Origin: Pontibacter mangrovi
GTDB lineage: Bacteria > Bacteroidota > Bacteroidia > Cytophagales > Hymenobacteraceae
NCBI RefSeq assembly: GCF_006385705.1
Contig: NZ_VFRQ01000011.1
Coordinates: forward strand, 1-64,000
Length of the DNA stretch: 64,000 bases
Direction: 5' to 3'
Under the pieces are notes generated by a model. That model worked only from the letters and a program-made list of their open reading frames with translations. It was not told the DNA's origin and made no database searches. Position numbers and translations under genes: made by a program. Below, one piece after another: positions 16,204 through 26,280 of this stretch (the first letter of the stretch is position 1; each line of letters starts with the position of its first letter).

Positions 16204-17262
16204 ATGCCTAATAGCACTTCATACCGCACCATTCTTTACCACATACTTGCCTGGGCTGTATTTATTACCTACGAAGTTCTGCTGGTCGAGCTTATTAGCC
16301 CCACCAAGACCGCCTGGTGGGAGTGGGCCTGTTGGTATACGGTTAATATCTGCCTGTTTTACTTCTTTGCTCATGTGGTGCTGCAGTATACCGTCAAGCA
16401 TAAACAACTTTTGTTATTACCGCTGTTGGTTCCGGCAATTATAGCCGGGTATATTACCATTCAAGTAGGCATGGAGGATGTTATCAACCTGTTTCGCGAA
16501 ACACCCAAGTCTTTTACCCTAAACAAGGTGTTTTTACTGCGCTCTACCTGGAGGTGCATCTACTTTCTCGGATTTAGCACAGCTTACTGGTTCACCCGCC
16601 AAACAATCCGTAATACCAAGCACATCAATCACATGAAGCTGCAGCGCCTGCAGGCCGAGCAGGACAAGGCAGAACTCACCAAAGGGCTGGCCCGCTCTCA
16701 GAACGCGCTGCTCCAAGCCCAGATCAGTCCGCACCTGCTTTTTAACACGCTAAACTTTATTTACAACTCCGTGCAAGATGTGTCTCCGAAAGCATCTAAG
16801 GGTGTGTTACTGCTTTCTGAAGTCATGCATTATGCGCTGCAGCGGGTGCATGAAGACGGTAAAACCGACCTCCAGCACGAGATAGAGCATATTGAACGAT
16901 ACATTGAGCTCAACCAGCTTCGGTTCAGTTACCCGCTACATCTGCAGCTCAAGTGCTCCGGCCAATTACAGGGCAGGATTCCACCACTAATCCTGCTGAC
17001 TTTTGTGGAGAACATTTTCAAGCACGGCGACCTGACCGACCCTTCTCAGGCTGCCAGCATTATACTTTCATATAACCAGAACCAGCTCCATTTTAGCACT
17101 AAGAATAAAAAGCGGAAGCATCGGCCCGGACGTGGGTATGGCATCGGCATACAAAACGCCAAAACCAGGCTCGACGAATTTTACAGCGAAGACAAGTATA
17201 CCCTAGCGATACAGGAAGACGAACAGCAGCACAGCGTTTGCCTAAAAATCAAACTTACATGA
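16204..17262 (+). CDS. LytS-family sensor histidine kinase (His_kinase PF06580 type)
   Basis: Inner-membrane kinase of 352 residues from ATG 16204; the frame is open back to a GTG at 16147, but that would add 19 polar/Cys-rich residues before the first membrane span, so the ATG is preferred. Four hydrophobic spans (within about residues 8-125) are followed by a coiled linker and the phosphoacceptor block AQISPHLLFNTLNFIYN with His177. The C-terminal ATPase has FVENIFKHG and GYGIGIQNAKTRL. It overlaps the following response regulator by 4 bp (ATGA), so the two form a pair. Confidence 0.9.
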   Translation: MPNSTSYRTILYHILAWAVFITYEVLLVELISPTKTAWWEWACWYTVNICLFYFFAHVVLQYTVKHKQLLLLPLLVPAIIAGYITIQVGMEDVINLFRETPKSFTLNKVFLLRSTWRCIYFLGFSTAYWFTRQTIRNTKHINHMKLQRLQAEQDKAELTKGLARSQNALLQAQISPHLLFNTLNFIYNSVQDVSPKASKGVLLLSEVMHYALQRVHEDGKTDLQHEIEHIERYIELNQLRFSYPLHLQLKCSGQLQGRIPPLILLTFVENIFKHGDLTDPSQAASIILSYNQNQLHFSTKNKKRKHRPGRGYGIGIQNAKTRLDEFYSEDKYTLAIQEDEQQHSVCLKIKLT

Positions 17263-17996
17263 CAACTTGCTACATAGTGGACGATGAGCAGCACGCCATT
17301 GATGTGCTTTCACGTTACATACAGAACACGCCTGGCCTCGAACTAAAGGGAGCAGAAGATAACCCGCTGCACGCCCTAAACGCTATTACCTCGGGCAAAG
17401 CATCGGCAGACATAACGTTTCTGGATGTTGACATGCCGCAGCTTTCAGGCATAGACCTGGCTGGACTCATTAACGGTTGTACCACCGTCGTATTTACGAC
17501 GGCATACCCTGATTATGCCTACCAGGCTTTTGATAAGGATGCAGTAGACTACCTGCTCAAGCCGATCTCCTATGAGCGTTTTCTACGTGCCATTGCCAAG
17601 GTGAAAGAAGCTTTGAAGCGAAAGCAAACAGCACCGGCCGAAGAACAGAACGATGAGTATTTTTATATCAAGGCGGATGTGAAAGGAAAGTATGTGAAGG
17701 TAAGCCTGGCGGATATCATCTATGTGGAAGCAATGCAAAACTACGTGCGCATTCAAACCCCTTCCGAAAAGCTGACTACCTACCTAAGCATGAAAGAAAT
17801 TGAGGAGCACCTGCCGGCAGCAGAATTTACCAGAGTGCATAAGTCTTTTATTGTGAGTAACGCAAAAGTAAGGTCTGTGGAGGGGAACCTGATTATGCTG
17901 ACGGATGAAAACACGGTTTCGCTGGGCCGCAGTTACCGGACGGCATTCCTTGAGATGATCAACGCCAAGCTTTTGAAAAGCAAGCGCGCGTCTTAA
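17259..17996 (+). CDS. LytTR-family response regulator
   Basis: 245 residues from ATG 17259, which overlaps the kinase stop (ATGA). The receiver domain has acidic residues Asp8/Asp9, phosphoacceptor Asp56 in FLDVDMP, and the KPIS lysine. The LytTR DNA-binding domain (about 140-240) shows YVEAMQNYVRI, FTRVHKSFIVS and LGRSYRTAFLE. An upstream TTG (17238) is also in frame but would extend into the kinase. Targets unknown. The 3' end overlaps the convergent gene at 17993 by 4 bp. Confidence 0.92.
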   Translation: MTTCYIVDDEQHAIDVLSRYIQNTPGLELKGAEDNPLHALNAITSGKASADITFLDVDMPQLSGIDLAGLINGCTTVVFTTAYPDYAYQAFDKDAVDYLLKPISYERFLRAIAKVKEALKRKQTAPAEEQNDEYFYIKADVKGKYVKVSLADIIYVEAMQNYVRIQTPSEKLTTYLSMKEIEEHLPAAEFTRVHKSFIVSNAKVRSVEGNLIMLTDENTVSLGRSYRTAFLEMINAKLLKSKRAS

Positions 17997-20900
17997 AACA
18001 GCACCGACACCTGCGTTCTGCCGGTATGCACCGCCCCTACCCCATTGGCTTTGCGGCCGTCATAGTTCAGGGAGATATTGAGGCCGTTGCTCAGGCGCTG
18101 CTGCATCACCAACGACCAGGTCATGTTGTTGCCGGGGCGCAGGGCATTCAGGATCTCGTAGCCCGCGTAAGAGGCCTCATCCCCGTCAAAGTCAATGTTC
18201 ACGTATTTGATGTTGCCGGTTACAGTGCGCTTGCCCACCTGACTTAGCTTCGTCTCCAGCCCCAGCTCATGGAAAGTACCCTCCTGCTCCACTTCTGCAG
18301 CCTCCAGCACGTCCTGCTTCAGCGACAGCTGGTACTTGCCTGTAAAGCGCAGTTTGGCGTTAGGCTGGTACGCCAGCTCCGGCGACAGCTCCCGCGACTG
18401 TATCTTAAAGTTTTTGGAGCTCAGAAAATTAGACTGATTCTCGCGCACGTTATACCCCACCGTCAGCTGCGAGCTCAGCACCTCATTCAGGTTCAACCTT
18501 CCGGTTACGAGGTGGTTTAGCACGTTGCGGGTTTCGGTGCCGTTCGTCAGCAACTGCTTCTGCTCGTTCTGCTGCACCGTGTACTCCAGGCCATACCTGG
18601 GGCTGCTGCGGTTAAAGTATACCGTATGGCGTAGCTGCTTCACCAGCGAGATCAGGAACTGGTCCTCTACCTCCTGGCTAAAGGGGCTGAAGCGCTGGCT
18701 CAGGTCGTTGTCTGTTGTCTTTTTATCCACGCTCACAAAGCTCAGCATCGAGAATTTGGAAAGCGACGCCTTTATGCCCGGCTCTGTGCGCCAGCTGCGG
18801 GGCGTGGAGGTAGTGAGGCGATAGGTAAAGGTGTTGGTGTAAGCGTTGATGTACTCGTCGGTGGGCAGGTAAATTTTAATGTAGAGGCGCTGGTCCACGG
18901 TCTGGGCCTCCAGGTAGTCATTGAGGTTGTTAGGGTCGCCGCCATCGCGCAGGTAGTGGGTTCCCTGCCCCGGCAGCGTCTCCTGAAAAACATAAATCCG
19001 CTTCAGCTCCCGCCCGGTGCCGGTGGCATAACTCAGCTCCGACCGAAAGGCCCCATCCACAAAAGTGCCGTTATAGTCTACCCGCGACTGTATCGTTTCC
19101 TCGTTTTTGCCTTTGCTTAGGTTTAGCTTGCGGTAGGTGGCCTGCACCTCCAACAGCTGGCTTTGGTCTATCCGTTTCTGAAGTATGGCGTTATAGGTCT
19201 GCCCCACCTCCAGGTTTCCCATGGTGCCGTTGCCCGTCGGAAACCTGTCGCGGCGGTGGGCATAGTCTAGCCTGAACTTTGTTGTTGCCGTATCGCCGCT
19301 TTCGAGGTAAAACTGATGCTGTTCAAAATACTGCGCAGAGCCAACCACAGAATCCGTGTTGAGAGCCGTTAGTCGGTTTTTATCAAAGCTATAAGTATAA
19401 CCGGGCGAGACTTTTCCGATGCTATACTCCAAATTCATATCGCCACGGTACCACTGCGACTCCCGCTCCTGCTGCGTGCTGTTCAGTATAAAAAAGCGGT
19501 TGCGAAGCTCCAGCTTCCCCAGCTTCTTCATCAGGTCCAGGTGGTGCTGCACGCCGTCCAGCTGCCCTTCGCGGTGGCGCCGGCTAATGCGGTAGTTCAC
19601 CAGGTTGGCCGGGTCCTGCGCTGCGCCTACCGAGAAGTTAAAAATATGGTCCTCCGTTTTCGCTGTGTTCGATAAACTCCAGTCGCGGTCGAACTCTATG
19701 GGGCGGTAGCGGTCTATCGGCTCAAAAAACGCATCTGTATACTCATAGTTCAGCGTACTGTTGAGTTTATACTTGCCCAGAAAGGAGACAGGCTTCTCCT
19801 GCACCACATACCCTACCCGCAAGCCTTTTCCGCTATCATCCTGCGCGTCCTTCTCCGAAAAGCGGTTCAAGTCATACTCAGAGGCGGCCCCCTCGGCAAA
19901 AAAACTGATCCCCTTCTGCAGTTCGTAGCTACCGCCAAAGTTTATAAGCTGCTTCTTGCGCGGCGTGGGCAGCACCCGCACCGGCGCATAGCTGCCCTGC
20001 TTTCTGCCATTAACAGGCGCTACCCAGCGGTAGGCGCGTCCGTTTACGGCACCGGTCACGGCCACATAATCGCCGTTGCCAAGACCAACGTTGGTAAAGC
20101 TCACGCTGTAGTGCGCCGAGTCGGGGTTGGTGGAGTATACATAAATGCGGTCCAGGTTCTGGCCATTATTATAGGATGTGTCGCGGCGGGCATACAGCAC
20201 CTGCCCCGGGTCAAAGGCCACACTGTCGGCACCCGAGGAAACCGCTTGGTTCAGGCTGTCGCCTATACTTGCCAGCAGGCGCTTTTGCTCGTTATTCAGC
20301 GTCAGGTTAAGGAGGCTATTGGGGTTGTCGCTCTCGTTGTAGTAATTGCCGTATACTTTCAGCTTGCCCAGGTTCTGGTAATGGTTCAGGTGATAGATGC
20401 CCCGGCTGTAGTTTTGGTCGGAGTATTCAAAATCAACCCGTATACGAGAGTTTTTGGTGATGACACGGCGGGTGGTGAAGGTGATTTCAGCCTGGTTATA
20501 GTCGATCACATAGTCGTAGTCATAGCCTCGCTGCAGCAGCACGCCATCCAGGTATACCCGCTCCGAGTTAGCCAGCACGATAATGTACAGCTCGTTGTTG
20601 GGCCCGCGCAAACGGTAGGGCCCCAGCACCCCTTCCTGCGGCGTAACGGTCTGGGAAGCGAACTTGCCCTTTGAGACGGAGGCGGCCACTGTGGTTACCC
20701 CCTGCCGCTCCGGCTCCTTTCCGGTAATGTAGCTAAATGCGCCGCCCTGCACGTTTTTGTAAAACTGCATAAAGTAGGAGGGCTTGCTCTTGAGCACCAC
20801 ATCGCCGGCCGTTAGCTGCCACAGCCGGTGCTGCAGCGTGATGTATACTTTATCGAACTCCTGCAGCTGCTGCGTGTTGCCCTCCGGCTGAAACGGGATG

Positions 20901-21481
20901 TTCTGGTCGGTGATGGCCGCCGTTATACTTATGTCGTCGGTTAGCTTTCCGTCGAGCTGCAGGTTCAGGGCTGAGTTCACAAACACATTTTGCGTATTGC
21001 CAAACGACACGCCCCTGGAGATGCTGCCGGTCTTGTTCAGCCCTGGCGTCCGGAAGATCTCTTCTTTCGTGCTGACCTCCTCCTGGTACGGCACCCCTCG
21101 ACGCGCGCCAATCTCCAGCTGGTCTATGCCTCGCTTAAAAGTTGTCTTGGTGATGTTCAGGGGCAATACCCGGAAACAAACCAGCACCGAGTCCGGCAGC
21201 GGCTTCATCGTACCTAAGGTATCAATAGCTACGGAGTCGGGGGCGGGAAAGTCTGTAAAAGTAAACTCGTTGGAGGTATAGCTGTAAGTATACTTAAACA
21301 GCTCTTTTTGGGGATGTTGCAGCGTAATGGACTCCGGCAGCAGCGTGAGCGTGTCTAGTTGCTGGGGCCTGTTGGTTACCGGCACCCATTTGCAGCGCTT
21401 GTTATTGAGGGGCACCTGGGCAAGCAGCGGTGCACTTAGCAGCCACAGCACCAGCAGCAAGCACCAGCTCTTAGCGCCCAT
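17993..21481 (-). CDS. Large predicted outer-membrane beta-barrel protein (1162 residues)
   Basis: I do not recognise a named family with certainty. The start is taken at ATG 21481, because MGAKSWCLLLVLWLLSAPLL is an ideal signal peptide ending AQ; the longer open frame to 21667 only overlaps the kinase gene. After about 100 residues comes GLNKTGSISRGVSFGNTQNV, a plug-like or assembly-like block (LQLDGKLTDDISITAAITDQ), then hundreds of residues of alternating strand pattern (YDYDYVIDYNQAEITF, RIRVDFEYSD). It overlaps the histidine kinase gene by 11 bp. It resembles the large uncharacterised surface/outer membrane proteins of Bacteroidota, with a loose impression of SprA-like style that needs testing. 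Confidence 0.7.
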   Translation of the reverse strand: MGAKSWCLLLVLWLLSAPLLAQVPLNNKRCKWVPVTNRPQQLDTLTLLPESITLQHPQKELFKYTYSYTSNEFTFTDFPAPDSVAIDTLGTMKPLPDSVLVCFRVLPLNITKTTFKRGIDQLEIGARRGVPYQEEVSTKEEIFRTPGLNKTGSISRGVSFGNTQNVFVNSALNLQLDGKLTDDISITAAITDQNIPFQPEGNTQQLQEFDKVYITLQHRLWQLTAGDVVLKSKPSYFMQFYKNVQGGAFSYITGKEPERQGVTTVAASVSKGKFASQTVTPQEGVLGPYRLRGPNNELYIIVLANSERVYLDGVLLQRGYDYDYVIDYNQAEITFTTRRVITKNSRIRVDFEYSDQNYSRGIYHLNHYQNLGKLKVYGNYYNESDNPNSLLNLTLNNEQKRLLASIGDSLNQAVSSGADSVAFDPGQVLYARRDTSYNNGQNLDRIYVYSTNPDSAHYSVSFTNVGLGNGDYVAVTGAVNGRAYRWVAPVNGRKQGSYAPVRVLPTPRKKQLINFGGSYELQKGISFFAEGAASEYDLNRFSEKDAQDDSGKGLRVGYVVQEKPVSFLGKYKLNSTLNYEYTDAFFEPIDRYRPIEFDRDWSLSNTAKTEDHIFNFSVGAAQDPANLVNYRISRRHREGQLDGVQHHLDLMKKLGKLELRNRFFILNSTQQERESQWYRGDMNLEYSIGKVSPGYTYSFDKNRLTALNTDSVVGSAQYFEQHQFYLESGDTATTKFRLDYAHRRDRFPTGNGTMGNLEVGQTYNAILQKRIDQSQLLEVQATYRKLNLSKGKNEETIQSRVDYNGTFVDGAFRSELSYATGTGRELKRIYVFQETLPGQGTHYLRDGGDPNNLNDYLEAQTVDQRLYIKIYLPTDEYINAYTNTFTYRLTTSTPRSWRTEPGIKASLSKFSMLSFVSVDKKTTDNDLSQRFSPFSQEVEDQFLISLVKQLRHTVYFNRSSPRYGLEYTVQQNEQKQLLTNGTETRNVLNHLVTGRLNLNEVLSSQLTVGYNVRENQSNFLSSKNFKIQSRELSPELAYQPNAKLRFTGKYQLSLKQDVLEAAEVEQEGTFHELGLETKLSQVGKRTVTGNIKYVNIDFDGDEASYAGYEILNALRPGNNMTWSLVMQQRLSNGLNISLNYDGRKANGVGAVHTGRTQVSVLF

Positions 21482-24400
21482 CGGCCAACGGAAGCTGAAT
21501 AAAAAACGTGGTACCAGTGCCATCCTGCGTCTCAAACCATATTTTACCGCCAGCGTTTTCGATGCCCCTTTTCGCAACAGCCAGGCCAATGCCCGAGCCA
21601 GTATACTTGGTGCTGAAGTTCGGAATAAATACCTTGCCCCGGATCTCTTCCGGAATGCCGCTGCCATTGTCTTGGATGGAAATCAACACCTCTCGGCTGT
21701 CCTGTAGTTCCAGCGTCACCTTGATCTGTGGTTTTCTGCTGGTCGGCACGGCCTGTATCGCGTTTAGCAACAGGTTATTAAAGGTACGTACCATCAGGCT
21801 TTCATCGGCTTTCACGATAACCTCCTGGTCCGGCACCTGCCTGCTTACAATAGCTGTGGCCGGGTCGTTGTGCAGGTCCACTGCCTTGCGTAAAGCTGCC
21901 GCCACATCCATCGGGGCCGCCTTTGGCTCTGGCATAGAGGTGAAGCTGGAAAACGAAGAGGCGATGTCGTTTAGGATATTTATCTGCGTGATGAGCGTAT
22001 CAGAGATCTTCGCTATCAGCTGGTCGGCGTTCGGGCGTTTCTCGGCAATGGCTTTCTGCAGGTACTGCAGCGAGAGCTTCATGGGGGTAAGCGGGTTTTT
22101 GATCTCATGCGCCACCTGCCTGGCCATCTCCCGCCATGCGGCCTCTTTTTCCTGCATGGCCAAATCCTGCTTGTTCTGCTCCAAGGTCAGCAGCATGCGG
22201 TTGTACTCATTTACCAGCATCCCGATTTCGTCGGCGCCCTCGTAGGCCAGCATCTCGTTTTTACCGGTCAGGGTGGTGCGCTTTAGCTTTTCGGCCAGCA
22301 GTCTGAGCGGCACTGTCAGGGCGCGGGAGGCGAAGAAAGTGAGCACCATGAACAGGATAAACATCACCGAAAAGATGTTCATAGTGGTGGTGATCAGGTC
22401 GATCAGCTTCAGGTCCAGCTCGCGCTCAGAATCAAAGAAAGGTATGCCGATAAAGCCCGACAGTTCCGCCGGGTGCTCCTCGTCGCGCAGCGGCAGGTAG
22501 ATAGCGTTGAAGCTCAGGTTGCCGGCCTGCTCCTGCAGCAGCACCCGCAGGGCCTGCCGCTCCGATATAGCCGCAAAAGCCGCCGGGTTCACCAGCCTCG
22601 ACTGTAGCCCTGCCTCAAAGATGAGCGGCTGGCTTGTAACAAGCAGCTTTCCGTTGCGGTCATACACATTCACGTCGGTTTCGGCGATGGCTGCAACCTC
22701 CGTTATACTTTGCCGCAGTTTCCCTTGCAGCAGCCTCCTGCTCAGCTGTTCCGACAGATGCTCCTGTATGGCCTCCCCTCGCTGCTCATAGCGCTGCATC
22801 AGGTCTTTTTTATAGGAGCCCGTTACCAGACCGGCGGTCGTTATACTTACCAGCAGCATGGGCAGCAGGATCCCGAAGTTCAGGAACAGCTGGATCTTGG
22901 TGCTCAGGTTAGGGCTGAACTCTCTTAACCTGCGCCGTTGCAACAGCAGGTACAGCAGGCCAAGCAGAATCAGCCCGGCCACAAAAATCAGGAAAAGGAA
23001 AGAGAAATTTGACAGCACCTCCCGCCCGCCATACTTATCGGTGGTGATAACAAGGATACGCCCATTGTCGGTGCGAACGCCAAAGTGGTGGGAGTCGTTC
23101 TGTGCTAGTCCCTGCCGGTAAAGCTCCGGGTTACGCAACAAGCGGCGGTTAAAGTTGATGGCATAGTCATACTCTCCCTCGCTGTAGAGCAGCTTCCCGC
23201 GGCTGTAGATGGCATAGCTTAATTTATCCAGCCCGAGCGGCTGGTTATACTTTTGGTCTACCAATAGCTGAGGCACCACGCTGTTGGGCAGCAGTTTCTT
23301 CAGGGTTAGCTTCAGGGCGATGGTGCCATACATGCCGCGGCTGATCGGCACATGAATAATCTTTAAGTACGTACGGGCATTGTAGCGGGCAGGGTCTTTC
23401 AGCAGGTACAGCTCCTTATGCTCGGTGCGCGATTGGGGTTGGTCGAAACGCTGCCGGAGCTCCTGCAGGGTTGCCACCGCTGTGTCTGCAGTCTCCAGCG
23501 TTCTCCCGCGCCCATCAAACAGCAACACCTGTATCTCATACTTATCAAAATAGTCGCTCAGGTACTGGCGCACTATTTTCCTCTCGATGAAAGAAGCGTC
23601 TACGTACGGCCCCATCATCTTCATGCGGATAAGCTCATCCTCGGCAATGCGCTGCGCCACCTGGTTCAGCTGGTACTCCCCCAGCACGTCATTCTCCTGC
23701 AGAATGTTAAAAGCCAGGTTCTGCTTATAGGTCTTTAGGTCGTTGTGATACTGTGCATACTGCGCCAGCGCCCCTGTCACGGCGCTCACAATGGCTACCA
23801 GGAAAAAAAGCAGATAGGTGCGGTAGGCCAGGCTAACGGCATGCTGCTGCTGTGCTGCCAGTACAACCACTGCCCAGAACACGGCCCCGAGCAGCACAAC
23901 TAAAAACAGCTCGGCAGCAAAAAGAACAGTAACCAGCAAAAGCAGGCTGGCCAACACCAGCAGTGTTTTATAGGGCCACGACCACGGCTCCTTCGGCACC
24001 AGCACCGAAACAGCTGTTGCCAGTATGTAGGAGAACATGCAAAGAGCCACCGTGTGCAGCAGCATGATGCCGTACATCACCACTTTATACTTGCTCAGGC
24101 TCAGCGAGTGGGTAATATCCAGCACCAAGGGGGTGTTGTAGAAGATATCGTAATAGAACTTAAAGAGCAGCAGAAGCAGGAAAAAGAACGCCACCATACA
24201 TACCACCAGCAGTACCCGCCCTCGTTGTTGCGGCATGGCGGCCATTTGTGCGGCCACCCGGTTCTTTTTAAAGAGGTAGATGCCGGCACTTGCCACTGTT
24301 GTCAGCAGCAGCACGTTCAACAACAAATCCCCTACCGAGGGCGACCAGAAAGAGGCGGCGTACAGCCTTGGGTCAAACAGCTCCAGGTCTACTACCGAGA

Positions 24401-25175
24401 AGGGCAAGTTTAGTAGCAGTAAGGCAATGCGCATGCCGGTAAGCAGCATCAGAAGCAGCAGTATGCCCTGGCTATACTTGCGCTGCTGCAGAAAAGTATC
24501 ACTCAACGAAAGCGCGAACAGCACAAAAAAGATGATCGCAAGTATAAACAGGCCTACCTGTATGGTTTTGTACCCTTCCGTTTTATGGGACAGCTCAAAA
24601 TCTAAGGCAAATAAAAACTTCCCGCTCCGGGTGCGTACCTGCGGCAACGGTGCATCCGGGTCTAGCACAAGCTGCAAATTCGCCTGCCCAAAAACCTGTT
24701 CATCAAGTTTCGGGGTCAGAAACTCATTGCGGATGCGGTAGTTGATCTGCAACGGTATGTATACATCCACCTTATACTGCCGCACCTGGCGCCGCTGCAC
24801 GATAAACCGGCCATATTCATTGTCGACGGCCATTGCGCCATCTAAATTTTCAGGCACGTCAGGTTGCGGCGTTATGGTATGGTCAGACCAGAAAACAATT
24901 TTTCCAGCGCGGAAAATGAAAACAGGATAATGGCTTTTCTCCAGTAGCTCCGAGAAGGAAACGGTGTTGTCGCCCAATACTGCTCCTAGCTCCCTGGTTT
25001 GTGCATCGGCATTGTCCAGGCATTGCTGTACCCGTTGGGATATTTTTTTTATCTCTTCTGCATGGCCTTCAGGGGCGGCTCCGGAAAATAGGATGTTATA
25101 GTGCAGCGCTGCAATAGCCGCAAAGCTTAAGAGCGATACCAGTAGAAAAAGAAATGAGGTGACTTTCCGGTTCAA
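21471..25175 (-). CDS. Very large multi-span NtrY-like sensor histidine kinase
   Basis: 1234 residues, starting at TTG 25175 (no upstream in-frame ATG seen). Span at 5-27, an extracytoplasmic region to about 203, a cluster of about seven spans (205-475), a second large extracytoplasmic region (about 480-720), spans near 723-745 and 763-785, a third sensor region and a span at 932-952. Then a HAMP-like segment (about 950-1000), the H-box REMARQVAHEIKNPLTPMKLS with His1023, and an ATPase with NNLLLNAIQAV, DNGSGIPEE and GSGIGLAVAKRG. The NPLTPMKLS form is typical of NtrY-like kinases. No response regulator is adjacent; instead it overlaps a giant barrel gene. Confidence 0.9.
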   Translation of the reverse strand: MNRKVTSFLFLLVSLLSFAAIAALHYNILFSGAAPEGHAEEIKKISQRVQQCLDNADAQTRELGAVLGDNTVSFSELLEKSHYPVFIFRAGKIVFWSDHTITPQPDVPENLDGAMAVDNEYGRFIVQRRQVRQYKVDVYIPLQINYRIRNEFLTPKLDEQVFGQANLQLVLDPDAPLPQVRTRSGKFLFALDFELSHKTEGYKTIQVGLFILAIIFFVLFALSLSDTFLQQRKYSQGILLLLMLLTGMRIALLLLNLPFSVVDLELFDPRLYAASFWSPSVGDLLLNVLLLTTVASAGIYLFKKNRVAAQMAAMPQQRGRVLLVVCMVAFFFLLLLLFKFYYDIFYNTPLVLDITHSLSLSKYKVVMYGIMLLHTVALCMFSYILATAVSVLVPKEPWSWPYKTLLVLASLLLLVTVLFAAELFLVVLLGAVFWAVVVLAAQQQHAVSLAYRTYLLFFLVAIVSAVTGALAQYAQYHNDLKTYKQNLAFNILQENDVLGEYQLNQVAQRIAEDELIRMKMMGPYVDASFIERKIVRQYLSDYFDKYEIQVLLFDGRGRTLETADTAVATLQELRQRFDQPQSRTEHKELYLLKDPARYNARTYLKIIHVPISRGMYGTIALKLTLKKLLPNSVVPQLLVDQKYNQPLGLDKLSYAIYSRGKLLYSEGEYDYAINFNRRLLRNPELYRQGLAQNDSHHFGVRTDNGRILVITTDKYGGREVLSNFSFLFLIFVAGLILLGLLYLLLQRRRLREFSPNLSTKIQLFLNFGILLPMLLVSITTAGLVTGSYKKDLMQRYEQRGEAIQEHLSEQLSRRLLQGKLRQSITEVAAIAETDVNVYDRNGKLLVTSQPLIFEAGLQSRLVNPAAFAAISERQALRVLLQEQAGNLSFNAIYLPLRDEEHPAELSGFIGIPFFDSERELDLKLIDLITTTMNIFSVMFILFMVLTFFASRALTVPLRLLAEKLKRTTLTGKNEMLAYEGADEIGMLVNEYNRMLLTLEQNKQDLAMQEKEAAWREMARQVAHEIKNPLTPMKLSLQYLQKAIAEKRPNADQLIAKISDTLITQINILNDIASSFSSFTSMPEPKAAPMDVAAALRKAVDLHNDPATAIVSRQVPDQEVIVKADESLMVRTFNNLLLNAIQAVPTSRKPQIKVTLELQDSREVLISIQDNGSGIPEEIRGKVFIPNFSTKYTGSGIGLAVAKRGIENAGGKIWFETQDGTGTTFFIQLPLADGR

Positions 25176-25363
25176 AACAGCGCAGTTTATCCACGAATTT
25201 ACATAATACGCGGCATAAGCGCTAATGTATCAAGAATCATGCTAAGGGTCGCTAGTTTATCGCCTGCCCTTGTAAGTGACTGAGAGGAATTACCTGATAA
25301 GGAATGAGAGGGAGCTGCTTTGCCTTTGAGAGGAAAAGGCAGGGAATTAGCGTAACAGCTTTG

Positions 25364-25424
25364 GAGAAAAAACATCGCAGCGGCACCCTCAGTTTGCATG
25401 AACTGCAGGAGGCCGCTGCGATAT
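25364..25424 (-). terminator. Terminator of the act-cox respiratory operon
   Basis: An 11-bp perfect stem ATCGCAGCGGC/GCCGCTGCGAT (25374-25384, 25412-25422) encloses an inner CAGTT/AACTG stem. On the minus strand it is followed by GTTTTTTC. It lies just past the last gene of the cluster. Confidence 0.85.
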
Positions 25425-25428
25425 AAAA

Positions 25429-25695
25429 TTAGTTTTTAGCCTCTTTTTTGCGGCTGTTCTTGTACCACAGGAAGCCTACGGTACCAATCAGCAAGTATGG
25501 AATGGCCATCAGGTAAAGTATACCTGTGTTCAAGCCCATGCCTACTTCATTATCGGCCTCTCCTCTACCGGTTCCCGCGTTAGACTCTACTGTGGCACGG
25601 CACATGGCGCACTGGCTGTAGGCATCTGTTGTGGCAATCAGCAGCATAAAGGCCATGGCTGTTGCCGCTAAAATTTTGCTTATTTTCTGTCTCAT
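25429..25695 (-). CDS. Small membrane protein at the end of the cox cluster
   Basis: 88 residues from ATG 25695 (a GTG immediately upstream is also possible). A signal or first span (about 8-26) ends in SQCAMC, giving a CxxC exposed outside the membrane, then a Gly-rich stretch and a second span (about 60-78) with a basic C-terminus. Position, last in the respiratory operon, suggests a role in oxidase assembly or copper handling, and the CxxC would fit, but no function is established. Confidence 0.75.
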   Translation of the reverse strand: MRQKISKILAATAMAFMLLIATTDAYSQCAMCRATVESNAGTGRGEADNEVGMGLNTGILYLMAIPYLLIGTVGFLWYKNSRKKEAKN

Positions 25696-25725
25696 CACTC
25701 CTCTAACTATAATGGTAATAAAAAA

Positions 25726-26280
25726 CTATGCGTAGTATGGTGATATCAATATATAAACCAGCACACCGGTTATTGCTACGTATAACCAAGTCGGAAACGT
25801 CCATTTAGAGATACGGCGGTGGCGCTTCAGTTGGTTCGTAATGCCAAAGTAAACTGACAGCAACACAAGCGGGACAATAACCACAGCTAAAACAATGTGT
25901 GTCAGAAGTATAAAATAGTAGATATACTTCAGTATTCCATCGCCGCCATACACGGTACGCTGCCCTAAAAAGTGGTATGTCACGTAAGATACCAGGAAAA
26001 TAGCAGAAAGACCAAAAGCTGTTAGCATTGCGGCACGGTGCGCTTTGGTATTGCCCTTTTTAACGTTTACATACCCAATCACGAGGGTTATAGCCGTAAG
26101 GGAATTCAGGATGGCGTGGAAGCCTGGCAGATACGACACATCTATTCCGGGTGTGTGAGCCTTCGGCATAAAGAAAAGCACCGCCACCACTACCGGTATC
26201 ACCACCGACAGCACTGCTATCAGTGAGAGTATCCGTTTATCCTTATTACTTGTGAGCTTATTTTCGTTTGCTGTATTCAT
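25726..26280 (-). CDS. DUF420-family membrane protein
   Basis: 184 residues with five predicted spans. The His positions AHRAAMLTAF and THIVLAVVIVPLVLLSVYFGI fit DUF420 (YozB/CtaM-like) proteins, which are found beside heme-copper oxidase genes and are implicated in their maturation in some bacteria. It overlaps the SCO-like gene by 23 bp. ATG start. Confidence 0.85.
   Translation of the reverse strand: MNTANENKLTSNKDKRILSLIAVLSVVIPVVVAVLFFMPKAHTPGIDVSYLPGFHAILNSLTAITLVIGYVNVKKGNTKAHRAAMLTAFGLSAIFLVSYVTYHFLGQRTVYGGDGILKYIYYFILLTHIVLAVVIVPLVLLSVYFGITNQLKRHRRISKWTFPTWLYVAITGVLVYILISPYYA

Noticed and set aside
21482..21667. N-terminal extension of the large outer-membrane protein
   Set aside because: The extra 62 residues are Arg/Lys/Leu-rich and only overlap the kinase; the ATG at 21481 begins a clean signal peptide.
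25199..25399. 66-codon minus-strand frame upstream of the histidine kinase
   Set aside because: Covers the act-cox terminator hairpin and has no coherent domain or conserved feature.
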